NCBI RefSeq assembly: GCF_021462225.1
Contig: NC_061801.1
Span: 8,242,125-8,306,124, forward strand
From: Girardinichthys multiradiatus
Lineage: Eukaryota; Chordata; Actinopteri; Cyprinodontiformes; Goodeidae
Length of the DNA: 64,000 bases
Reading direction: 5' to 3'
The notes below the pieces were generated by a model. That model did no database searches. It was not told where the DNA came from and worked only from the letters and a program-made list of their open reading frames with translations. Of this stretch, positions 34,985 to 45,555 are shown piece by piece; positions within the stretch are counted from its first letter, which is position 1, and each line of letters begins with the position of its first letter. A program made the position numbers and the translations under genes.

Positions 34985-37900
34985 TGCCCCTCCCGGATGG
35001 CCGAACTCCTCACCCTATCCCTAAGGGAGTGCCCGGACACCCTACGGAGGAAGCTCATTTCAGCCGCTTGTATCCGGGATCTCGTTCTTTCGGCCATGAC
35101 CCAAAGTTCATGGCCATAGGTGAGGGTAGGAACGTAGACCAACCGGTAAATTGAGAGCTTTGCTTTTCGGCTCAGCTCTCTCTTCACCACAACAGACCGG
35201 CACAGTGCCCCCATTACTGTGGCAGCCGCACCGATCTGTCTGTCGATCTAACGCTCCATTCTTCACTCACTCGTGAACAAGACCCCGAGATACTTAAACT
35301 CCTCCACTTGAGGCAGGAACTCCCCTCCAACCTGAAGTGGACAAGCCACCCTTTTCCGGTCGAGTACCATGGCCTCGGACTTGGAGGAGCTGATCCTCAT
35401 CCCAGCCGCTTCACACTCGGCTGCGAACCGCCACAGCGCATGCTGTAGGTCTTGGCTAGAGAGGGCCAGCAGGACCACGTCATCCGCAAAAAGAAGAGAC
35501 GAAATCCACTGGTCCCCAAATCAGACCCCCTCCGGCCCTTGGCTGCGTCTAGAAATCCTGTCCATAAAAGTTATGAACAGGACCGGTGACAAAGGGCAGC
35601 CCTGCCGGAGTCCAACATGCACCGGGAACAGGTCCGACTTGGTGCCGGCAATGCGGACCAAACTCCTGCTCCGCTCGTACAGGGACCGGATGGCCCCTAG
35701 TAAAGGGCCCCCAATTCCATACTCCTGGAGCTCCCCCCACAGGGCATCACGAGGGACACAGTCGAATGCCTTCTCCAGGTCCACAAAACACATGTGAACC
35801 GGTTGGGCAAACTCCCATGAACCCTCGAGCACCCTGTAGAGGGTATAGAGCTGGTCCAGTGTTCCATGGCCGGGACGAAAACCACACTGCTCCTCCTGAA
35901 GCCGAGGTTCGACTATCGGTCGGACTCTCCTCCAATACCCTGGCATAGGCCCTACCAGGGAGGCTGAGGAGTGTGATCCCCCTGTAGTTGGAACACACAC
36001 TCCGGGGGACCACCACCCCAGTCTGCCAGTCCAGAGGCACTGACCCTGACCGCCACGCAATGTTGAAGAGGCGTGTCAACCATGACAGCCCTACAACATC
36101 CAGAGACTTGAGGTACTCAGGGCGGATCTCATCCACCCCCGAAGCCTTGCCACCGCGGAGCTTTTTAACCACCTCGGTGACTTCATCCTGGGTGAAGAAA
36201 GAGTCCAACCCCCCTCTGTTTCCACCACGGAATGCGTGATGGCAGGATTGAGGAGATCCTCGAAGTACTCCTTCCACCGCCCGATAATGTCCTCAGTTGA
36301 GGTCAGCAGTCTCCCACCCCCACTATAAACAGTGTTGGCAAAGAACTGCTTCCCCCTCCTGAGGCGCCGGAAGGTTGGCCAGAATCGCTTCGAGGCCAAC
36401 CGGTAGTCCTTCTCCATGGCCTCACCGAACTCCTCCCAGGCCCGAGTTTTTGCCTCTACCACAGCCCAGGCCGAAGCACGCTTGGCCTCACGGTACCCGT
36501 CAGCTGCCTCAGGAGTCCCACAAGCCAACCACAGCCGATAGGACTCCTTCTTCAGCTTGACAGCATCCCTTACTGCCGGTGTCCACCACCGGGTTCTGGG
36601 ATTGCCACCGCGACAGGCACCGCAGACCTTACGGCTGCAGCTACGGGCAACAGCATCGACAATAGATGCGGAGAACATGGTTCACTCGGACTCTATGTCT
36701 CCAACATCCCCGGGGATCTGGTCAAAGCTCTCCCGGAGGTGGGAGTTGAATACATCCCTGGCCGTGGGCTTCGCCAGGCGTTCCCAGCAGACCCTCACTA
36801 TGCGCTTGGGCCTGCCAAGTCTGTCCAGCTTTCTCCTCCTCCAGCGGATCCAACTCACCACCAGGTGGTGATCAGTGGACAGCTCAGCCCCTCTCTTCAC
36901 CCGAGTGTCCAAAACATGCAGCCGAAGGTCTGATGATACGACAACAAAGTCGATCATCGACCTCCTTCCTAGGGTGTCCTGGTGCCAAGTGCACTGATGG
37001 ACACCCTTATGTTTGAACATGGTGTTCGTTATGGACAATCCGTGACTAGCACAGAAGTCCAATAACAAAACACCACTCGGATTCAGATCGGGGAGGTCAT
37101 TCCTCCCGATCACGCCTCTCCAGGTGTCACTGTCGTTCCCCACGTGGGCGTTGAAGTCCCCCAGCAGAATAATGGAGTCCCCGGGAGGGGCAATATCCAG
37201 CACTACCGACAGGGACGCCAAGAAGGCCAGGTACTCTGCACTACCACTCGGCCCGTAGGCTGAAATGATAGTCAGAGACCTCTCCCCAACCCGAAGGCGC
37301 AAGGATACGACCCTCTCATCCACTGGGGTAAACCCCAACACGAGACGGCTGAGCTGGGGGGCAACAAGCAAACCCACACCAGCCTGCCGCCTCTCCCCGT
37401 TGGCCACTCCAGAGAAGAAGAGAGTCCAACCCCTCTCAAGGAGATAAGTTCCAGAGCCCACGCCGTGCGTGGAGGCGAGCCCGACTATTTCTAGTTGATA
37501 TCTTTCGACCTCCCGCACAAGCTCAGGCTCCTTCCCCCCCCAGCGAGGTGACATTCCAAGTCCCTAGAGCCAGCCTAAGCATCCGGGGATCGGGCCGCTG
37601 AGGTCTCCACCTTCGTCCGCCACCCAATCGTTTTTGCACTGGTCCCTCACGGATCCCCCTGCAGGTGGTGGGCCCACTGGGGGATGGCCTCGCGTCTCTC
37701 GTTCAAGCTTGGCCCGGCCGTGTCCCGCGAGCAGCAACCCGGCCACCAGGCACTCTCCGACAAGTCCCGACCCCAGGCCTGGCTCCAGGGTGGGACCCCG
37801 GCTCCGCCGTACCGGGCGACGTCACGTGCCTCGATATTTTGGTCCTCATGAGGGATTCTTGAACCACTCTTTGTCTGACCCATCACCTAGAGCCTGTTTG

Positions 37901-38011
37901 CCATGGGAGACCCTACCAGGGGCATTTAGGCCCCAGACAACATAGCCTCTAGGATCATTTGAGCACTCAAACCCCTCCACCACGTTAAGGTGGCAGTTCA
38001 AGAAGGGGGTA
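34985..38011 (-). mobile_element. Rex3 LINE with intact 5' end, 3' truncated
   Basis: Minus strand. It begins at about 38,011 with the 5' UTR (ccccttcttgaactgccacc), so the 5' end looks complete. It runs to 34,985 inside the C-terminal coding part (SSAIREG), where it meets the 5'-truncated Rex1. The last ~300 bp and tail are missing. The inverse of cggtgacaaagggcagccct at about 35,583 matches a published Rex3 primer site from memory. Confidence 0.88.
34990..37600 (-). pseudogene. Rex3 endonuclease-reverse transcriptase, frameshifted
   Basis: Open pieces in order on the minus strand: 37,554-36,682 (endonuclease with [10 protein letters not shown] and [10 protein letters not shown]), 36,678-36,091 (linker), 36,277-35,747 and 36,060-35,521 (RT with [16 protein letters not shown] and [14 protein letters not shown]), 35,478-35,263 and 35,214-34,990. 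The RT ADD box lies near 35,478, where the frame begins just after it. Several frameshifts mean the gene is dead, although its N-terminus, absent from the 14,352 copy, is preserved here. Confidence 0.85.
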
Positions 38012-38230
38012 ACATTAAATGTGCCATTAAATTAAATGTACCGTTTATTTATTTAACACATCATTAGAAACAATAAATGTACCATTATATCATGAAATTG
38101 ACTATTATGCAATTAAATGGGCCACTGAATAATTAAGTATAATTTTAAAGATGACATGACGTAATTAGTGGTACACTTAATATTTAATGATGTATTAAAT
38201 AAATTGTACATTTAATGGTACATTCAATTT
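38012..38230. repeat. AT-rich foldback element
   Basis: The left arm (38,012-38,092, attaaatgtacc-type) and the right arm (38,165-38,230) are inverted copies, with ggtacattta/taaatgtacc motifs repeated. No coding capacity. It adjoins the 5' end of Rex3. Confidence 0.65.
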
Positions 38231-38284
38231 TTTTCTATTTCACAACATATTTATTTAATATCTTCCCTTGATGAAGCCTTTCTA

Positions 38285-38937
38285 CGGAGTCCGCGAGGGG
38301 ACATGGGGGAATTTTTTCTCTTTTGCGTCCGCACGCAATAGTCTTTGCGTTATCTCGCAATAATTTTGCGTTCGCTCACAATACTTTTTGCGTTCTCACG
38401 CAATACTTTTTTGCGTTCTCACGCAATACTTTTTGCGTTCTCACGCAATACTTTGTGGGATAGTTTCCAAACCAGATAACTGCAAATATGAAACAAACAC
38501 TACACCCGTTTTGAGATTTATTGAGTTTTATTTTGAAATCGGCCTTAAATAAAATGATCTTCAATAAGACTAAAAGACAGTTTTTATGCACAAGCTGTCA
38601 AACTACTGAACTCTGGACAATAATGCTGCACGAAACCACATCTGTGACACTTTGTTTGCTTATTGCTGCTGCATGATGTGTACTTTTTTTTGTACGCATT
38701 AGTGTTTTTGTTTTTATCGTGATTTGAACGGTTCTTCTTATCCTAAGCATTTATTTGCATTGTTGACTGCGTGTTAACCTGCATACGACAAATAATCCAT
38801 ACCAATGCCATTTGAGCGTTGTTTGTTTTGTGAGCAGTTTGTCATCTGTGCTGCTGTTCCAAAATGCAGAAGGCAAAAGTATTGCGTGGGGACGCAAAAA
38901 AAAAAAAAAATTCCCCCATGTCCCCTCGCGGGTTCCG
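38285..38937. mobile_element. Non-autonomous DNA element with tandem subterminal hairpins
   Basis: The ends cggagtccgcgaggggacat and cggaacccgcgaggggacat (inverse) are near-identical for ~35 bp and flanked by TA on both sides (38,283-84 and 38,938-39). Just inside the left end, 38,320-38,455 is a tandem array of ~22-bp units, each a small hairpin ttgcgttctcacgcaa plus tactttt. One related unit lies at the right end (attgcgtggggacgcaa). No ORF of note. Confidence 0.75.
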
Positions 38938-39688
38938 TACCTTTCCCCTCTACTGTGGCAAAAGCTCTTAAATCTTTAGTGCACATGCAGCAGTTTTGTT
39001 GGTCAGATGAGAGTTGACACATGATGGTACTTTTGGTTTGACGAATGAAGAGATGCAGGGCTGATTCAATCCAGAATCTGCTTTACAAGTGTCCCTTAAT
39101 CACTGGTGAACTTGATTACGACTAAACACGTTTTATAAGCAGCAGACTGCGTGTTAACACCGCTACATTCAATTCTCCTGACGTTTGGTCATATTTGCGA
39201 CATTCCTGTCAGCTCTATGAGTTTAATAGATAATTTATGGCGTCATAATAAGTCCTTCCTTCTGACTTTACGTTGCAAATCCAATTTTACCACGTCCGGT
39301 TCTCCACCTGCGTATGCTCCCTCCATCCTGAACGTAGGTGGAAAACATCGAGCAGAAGCGCTGTTAGCTTGTGGGTCGTGTAGTTCGTTTGACTCGCATT
39401 ATAGTATATGCTTCTTGGAAAAAAACTACAAATGGCGGTGTCGATCCAAGTTTTTTTTTTTTCTTAAAGTTTATAACAAAGTCTCAGTTTTACATGTCCA
39501 AGGACAATTGATCCTAGTTTATTTTCCCTCCTATTGGTTAGCTCCTGGTCCCGTCTGCTCCCGTTCATTTTTTATGCTGTACCGTCCCAATCACGTGATC
39601 TTTACTGATGCTGTCTCCCATCCCGCGCGATTCCCATGGGAATCCCGTGACCCGTGGGACTCCCGAAGAAATGTCAGCCTCTAGCACA
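38938..39688. other. Unassigned interval inside the hAT-like ends
   Basis: No coherent reading frame. The ORF at 39,151-39,684 has no recognisable domain and runs into the subterminal repeats. It is probably non-coding interior of the hAT-like element. Confidence 0.4.
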
Positions 39689-40495
39689 GACCCAGACATT
39701 GTTAATAATGTGGGCCTCATCATACATGATCTTCACAGATGCTATGTCAACTACATTTGAATAAATAAGTATTTAATACAGAATAGGGTAGAAAATCCTT
39801 TATTGTCCCACAATGGGGGAAATTTGGGTGTGTCAGAAACAAAGTAAAAGGCAATAAAAGCATCCAGGTTCATACATCACTAGAACCATAGAAAAAGTTA
39901 CCAGAATAGACTATAAGAACCCATCGGGGTCACAAAAAGTTTGAAGAGGCTGTGTGGTTATCAACAAAGCATACTCAGGTTAATTAAATGAGATGCACCA
40001 TAGTCAGATGACAGAATCAATGTTAACACTTGTTGAGCAGATGATAAACTGTGCAATATAATATAAAACAAAACAATCTCCTTCATTCAGTGAAGGAGCA
40101 GTTAATGTAACTGCCATGTATGCAGCGAATGATGCCTGGAAACCCAGAAATATATGAATAGATAATGCTTGAAGTCTCATAATGTGATACCGACTAAATT
40201 ACTGCTTTCACTGATACCTGCGGTTCTGTAAAATTCTTCTTTTATTATTCTTGTGTGTCTGTGTGTTAGGGAGTGGTGGTTGCTCCCATCTAGAATCACA
40301 GTTAAACTTTAACTAAACCTAAGCTATGTATGTCTGATGACATAAATCAGAATTACACTTTTTACACAGAATTAAACCCTGGTGTCCTGTGTGACAGGTA
40401 TGGACACGCAACACTCTGCTAAGGAGGACAACCTGACTTCACTGAATGTTTGCAATCGACATCATGGGCACCTCTGCTGTACAGTAACAGTTTAA

Positions 40496-41420
40496 CCCTT
40501 TATGACCTACCATAGAACAAGTTCGCCAGAGCAAATTTTTACAGTTGTACATGCTGTAGAGCCATTTTTTTGGAGCATTTCAATTTGCTATACATCAATA
40601 CAACCCTTACATCCTAAATTTTAATATTGTGTATATAATAACTCCATATTAAGTAAGTAAATTGCAAAAAGTGCAATTAAGCACCAGAAAAATTAAAATA
40701 AGTTTTTTTTTGCACATATTTTCCTAAATACAGAAATCTCATAGCTGTATCCCTCAAATATTACAATATAAAAAGGTTGCACAAAACCCTTTCAAAAAAC
40801 AGGAAATTTATTTGGACTGTTTCCATAACTTCATTTTGAAATACACAAATTTTTATGAACATAGACAGAAACGAACATATGTACATCGAAATAAACTATT
40901 TACAGAAGTGTAATTAAATCTCTAAGTTTGCCAGATACCTATGAGCACAAATATGTTCATAAGCCCTTCTTCAAACAATAAAAAGTGCCAAAAACAACGA
41001 AAATGAAAGTGTGAGCGAAGTTTACTGCGAAAAAACTACAACTACTGGGAAAAAAAAAAACCCTCCCGGGAAAAATCACTCGGGAAATGACATCACTTCC
41101 AGTTGTTGCGGACATTGGTGTAAAAGAACACTGTTTGATAGTTCATCCACCAATGTCATCACGCATATTCCGATGTAGGAAGTACACTTTGGTCTGGATT
41201 TTAATCTTTGTTTTTTGCGATTTTTTACTGGATTTCTTGACAGTTTCTGGAAAATAAAAACTGTGCTCTGAGACACGTGGTGAGTAGTATATTTAAGTTG
41301 AACTCTCCGGTTTCATTTGCAAAAAAAAGTATTGTTCAAGCTTATTTGGTCGCAATTCTACAGGCGTTTAAAAATAGATAAGCAAACGGAAGCGCCGGTG
41401 CTCCCGCCGGTCATAAAGAG
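40496..41420. mobile_element. piggyBac-like non-autonomous element (TTAA)
   Basis: Flanked by TTAA on both sides (40,492-40,495 and 41,421-41,424). The termini ccctttatgacc and its inverse ggtcataaagag match at 11 of 12. Copy A has a single TTAA at 13,343-13,346 and no insert. 925 bp, no transposase. TTAA duplication with a CCCT-type terminus is the piggyBac hallmark. Confidence 0.88.
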
Positions 41421-41674
41421 TTAAGTGGAACAGTAACATTCCTGACAGCACGACATACGGTTGCCTTTGAAGGATTTTCTGCATCTCCTATATTATACAA
41501 AAAAGCTGCTGTTGGCATAAAAACAACGTGCAATCGTTGTGCCATAGGAGCAATGTGTGGGCTGAGAATATTGTTGAGATACATTGACTATGGCAAAAAA
41601 CGGTAACGCTCCAAAATATATTTATTTGGAAAATGACAAGACATCTAAATGCAGTCTGATCACCCTCTCCTGAC

Positions 41675-41765
41675 TAGGAATGGGTACCTTTCACATTTGA
41701 ACAGATACGGTACCAATACTCGGTACCTGGGAATTGATAATGGTACTCGTGGTACCAGTTTTCAG
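41675..41765 (+). repeat. hAT-like MITE end
   Basis: taggaatgggtacctttcac followed by repeated ggtacc motifs. Inverse relative of 11,040-11,150. The corresponding part of copy A is deleted. Confidence 0.5.
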
Positions 41766-41831
41766 TACTTTTGTGTGTTATGTAATATTAAAATGTTATA
41801 AAATAAAATCTCAGATTTTCCATTCAACATA

Positions 41832-42420
41832 CACTACCGGTCAAAAATTTTAGAACCACTTTCTCTTTCAATTTTCTTTATGTTTATAACAATTTCCATT
41901 GTGCGCAGATTCTCACTAAAGGAATTAAAACTGTGAATGAATAAACATGGATTTATGTAGCAAACAAAAATTGTAAAAGAGCTTGAACTATGTTTTATAT
42001 TTTAGATTCCTTATAGCGCCCTTTGCTGTGATGACTGAAACATTAACCTTTGGCTGTCTCTCAATGAACCTCTGGTAAGTTCTTTCAAGACTCTTTGGAA
42101 AACCATTTCAGGGGAACCACCTCATGAAGATCATGGAGAGAACGCCACGAGAGCAAAGCAGTAATCACAGCAAAGGGAGGCTAATTGGAAGAATCTAAAA
42201 TAGAAAATTTATAGCTTTTATTGAAGCTGCAAATATAAAATAAAGCTGTAATCGAAAATATAAAAAAATGTTTAATTATTTCACATTTTTTGTTTACTAC
42301 ATAACTATGTGTTCCTTCAAAGTTTTGTTGCCTTTGGTGAGAATCTACAATGTAAATAGTCATGAAAAAAAAGAGACACATTAACTGAGAAAGTGTATCT
42401 AAAACTTTTGACCAGTAGTG
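41832..42420. mobile_element. Non-autonomous Tc1-like element (copy B)
   Basis: Counterpart of 18,033-18,625, with ends cactaccggtcaaaaatttt and cttttgaccagtagtg. It lies downstream of the zinc-finger gene. Confidence 0.8.
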
Positions 42421-42443
42421 CCTGTACTTCTCAATATATAAAC

Positions 42444-42449
42444 TTTATT
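42444..42449 (-). terminator. Candidate poly(A) signal of zinc-finger gene B
   Basis: On the minus strand AATAAA occurs about 335 bp after the stop codon at 42,783. The matching hexamer in A is at 18,649-18,654, but there L2 and Tc1 insertions push it almost 3 kb from the stop. Assignment inferred from position only. Confidence 0.35.
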
Positions 42450-42550
42450 GAATATATCAAAACAACATCCAGCTGTTTATACTGTAACATCTCAGATGTT
42501 TCAAACATTTCTTCAACATGAAAACCCTTAACTACACAGATTTTGTTTTC

Positions 42551-42762
42551 TTAATAAGGCACAAATTTAATGCATAAATTACATCCATTAGCAGGCGTGT
42601 TAGTGGTGCTGAATGCAGGAGTTGTAGCCATATATCTGCGGCTGACGAAAATTGTGCATTCTTCAGCCTCGACGAAAATCTGATGTTTAACTAGGTGTTC
42701 CCTCAGATTAGAAGTATTCCCCCCACTGGCCTTGAACTTCACAAATTTTACAGCGACCGTAA
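42551..42762 (-). pseudogene. BED zinc-finger remnant (copy B)
   Basis: The minus-strand frame contains KFVKFKASGGNTSNLREHLV; the first cysteine pair is damaged compared with 19,806-20,022. It lies directly after the zinc-finger gene's stop and is probably 3' UTR. Confidence 0.55.
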
Positions 42763-42782
42763 TATGTTTGAGCATTCAAACC

Positions 42783-44776
42783 TTAGCCCATCTCCAATCT
42801 AGTGTGGATTATCATGTGTTTGTTTAAACTTCCTTTTTGGCTAAATCTTTGTCCACAAAGATCACAAAAGAAAGGTTTCTGTCCGGTGTGGATTCTCATG
42901 TGATTGTTTAAAATTTCTTTGTGGCTAAATCTTTGTCCACATAGATCACAACAGAAAGGTTTCTGTCCAGTGTGGATTCTCAAGTGTCTGTTTAAATTTC
43001 CTTTTATGTTAAATCTTTGTCCACATAGATCACAACAGAAAGGTTTCTGTCCAGTGTGGATGCTCATGTGTGTGTTTAAACTTTCTTTGTGGCTAAATCT
43101 TTGCCCACATAGATCACAACAGAAAGGTTTCTGTCCAGTGTGGATTCTCATGTGTGTGTTTAAATTTCCTCTTTGGCTAAATCTTTGTCCACATAGATCA
43201 CAACACAAAGGTTTCTGTCCAGTGTGGATTCTCATGTGTTTGTTTAAACTTCCTTTTTGGCTAAATCTTTGTCCACATAGATCACAACAGAAAGGTTTCT
43301 GTCCAGTGTGGATTCTCATGTGTGTGTTTAAACTTCCTTTTATGCTAAATCTTTGTCCACATAGATCACAACAGAAAGGTTTCTGTCCAGTGTGGATGCT
43401 CATGTGTGTGTTCAAATGTTGTTTTGTGTTAAATCTTTGTCCACATAGATCACAACAGAAAGGTTTCTGTCCAGTGTGGATTCTCATGTGTGTGTTTAAA
43501 TTTCCTCTTTGGCTAAATCTTTGTCCACATAGATCACAGCACAAAGGTTTCTGTCCGGTGTGGATTGTCATGTGTTTGTTTAAACTTCCTTTTTGGCTAA
43601 ATCTTTGTCCACATAGATGACAACAGAAAGGTTTCTGTCCAGTGTGGATTCTCATGTGTGTGTTTAAACTTCCTTTTATGCTAAATCTTTGTCCACATAG
43701 ATCACAACAGAAAGGTTTCTGTCCAGTGTGGATTCTCATGTGTCTGTTTAAACTTCCTTTTATGCTAAATCTTTGTCCACATAGATCACAACAGAAAGGT
43801 CTCTCTCCAGTGTGGATGCTCATGTGTTCATTTAAACTTGCTTTTCGGCTAAATCTTTGTCCACATAGCTCACAATAGAAAGGTTTCTGTCCAGTGTGGA
43901 TGCTCATGTGTGTGTTTAAATGTCCTTTTTGGCTAAATCTTTGTCCACATAGATCACAACAGAAAAGTTTCTGTCCCGTGTGGATTCTCATGTGTCTGTT
44001 TAAACTTCCTTTTATGCTAAATCTTTGTCCACATAGATCACAACAGAAAGGTTTCTGTCCAGTGTGGATTGTCTTATGCATGTTTAAAGTGCATTTTCCA
44101 ATAAAGGTTTTACCACAGTCTTCACAACTAAACTTCACTCCTGTCTGTACTTTCCTTGGCGATGCCACATTTTTCTTCTCTATGAAACATTTCTTCCTAT
44201 CCAGCGACCTTAAAGATCCGATTTCTGAACTTATGTCTTTCTGAAGAAAGCCACGGTGAACCAATTGTTCAGCAAACTCAGGGGAGCTAAAAGTTTTGTT
44301 AATGTTTCCATCAGACTCAGGAACTCTGCTGTCCTTCCAGTCATTGTCCATGTCCTTAGATTTCAGTCCAGAGTCTGACAAGTGTTTGAGCTCAGAGACT
44401 GGGTGCTTTACATCATCGGACTTTTCATCCTTTTCTGAGGAAATGGAACCATGTCCACGATCTTGTATCTTAATGGATTCTTCTCCATCGATGTCTTCTG
44501 GAAGCGCTCTACCTTTAATTTGGTCTTGATAAAGCTGTGAGAGCAGAGGGGACTGTTTATCATCCTCACTCTTTATGGGAGTAGCAGTGACTGGAAACCT
44601 GATGGCATCAATCTCCTCCTTCCCATTGAGCCGCTCTCCCCCCAGACTGGTGTAGACCTCCTCCTGTTCCTCCTTTTTGTGGTGGGGCTTTGTGTCATGT
44701 AGGCCAGCACAAGGTCTGGGGTCTGCAGGAGCTGCTTCTTTAACCATCAGCATCTGCTTAACATTTGCAGGAAACA
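42783..44776 (-). CDS. C2H2 zinc-finger gene, copy B: last exon (16 fingers)
   Basis: Paralog of 21,610-23,102 with the same leader, splice acceptors (after 44,777 or 44,765) and finger type. It keeps [14 protein letters not shown], a second psi-K-x-E motif that A has lost. Sixteen C2H2 fingers; contact residues (-1/2/3/6) in order: GCTM, IGSR, QGHT, RASE, IGSR, IGST, QGSK, QGNT, TQHT, IGST, QGSK, QGNT, HEST, IGNR, HEIN, QGSK. Fingers 6-8 recur as 10-12, indicating internal duplication. All zinc-binding Cys and His are present. With exon 51,113-51,254 the product is about 707-711 residues. No frameshift or stop, so likely functional. Probable nuclear DNA-binding protein; target unknown. Confidence 0.88.
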
Positions 44777-45465
44777 CTGAAACACATCATGCATATTAGA
44801 AAGTTTTTTGACTTTAGCCTGGACCGAATCATTTTTTAATAAAGATATACATTAAATTCTTTGATTTAATTACCATTTATTCTTATCCTTTTATTTTGCA
44901 TTGTTGCATCTTATGTCTGTTGATTTATGTCATGATCTATTCACTTATTCTCAACAACCATATACTGAAACCATTTTAGTCTTTCCACCTGGTATCTTTT
45001 ATGTCTCCATCTTGCTTTTCTACGATTGTTTCCAGTTTGCCGCATAATTAATATTTTTAACTAGTTTCTATGTGGAATATTTAGGTTTTAAAGCAAGTAC
45101 GATTAGCAATGAACATGTAAAGTTTTTCTCGGTTTAAATATTTATTTTAAAAACAATGACAGAATTCACACCAGATGTTGGCAACTATCAAATACTCCTC
45201 ATATAATAAGAAATTAAAGCCAATTATTCCACAAAGAAAGTTAAGGGTAAAAACGTGGAATGACACACAGAATAAGTATTTAACATATGAAGAAATGGAT
45301 GTCTGAAGGTGTATAAAAAGCCAAACAACCATATTAAATCTGTCAGCATTTAGAAAGCATCTTTTATATGTTCAAATCAATATCAGCTGGTTTAAAATGT
45401 ATTGATACCCTGTAGGAAGGTTTCTTATTACTAAAGTATTGCACAGAAGGGTAAGATGGGTAAAC

Positions 45466-45555
45466 CCCATGTTTCTCCTAGACATAGCTACTGACTGAGC
45501 TTTTACTGTCAATAACTACTAATAATAACTTTATGTGCTCTCTTTCATACTCATA
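45466..45555 (+). mobile_element. L2 LINE 3' fragment, part 1
   Basis: Matches 25,621-25,715 of the L2 in copy A. Continues at 47,121-47,395 after the Tc1 insertion at a TA in catactcaTAcatgcatgct. Confidence 0.8.

Larger units (their letters stand above)
32280..39688. mobile_element. hAT-like element ends enclosing nested insertions
   Basis: The left end tagagggtgacacgggagtg and the right end gggactcccgaagaaatgtcagcctcta form short inverted termini (tagaggstgaca). Both subterminal regions are rich in tcccgctccc-type motifs. No transposase recognised inside; the interior is filled by Rex1, Rex3, a foldback and a hairpin-rich MITE. The right end coincides with the start of duplication copy B. 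The flanking 8-mers gtccacac and gcacagac match at 5 of 8, so the pair of ends is plausible but not proven. Confidence 0.5.

Noticed and set aside
42783..44100. Regular ~84-bp repeats that could suggest a CRISPR-like array
   Set aside because: They are coding C2H2 fingers with intact Cys/His spacing; repeat length and eukaryotic context exclude CRISPR.
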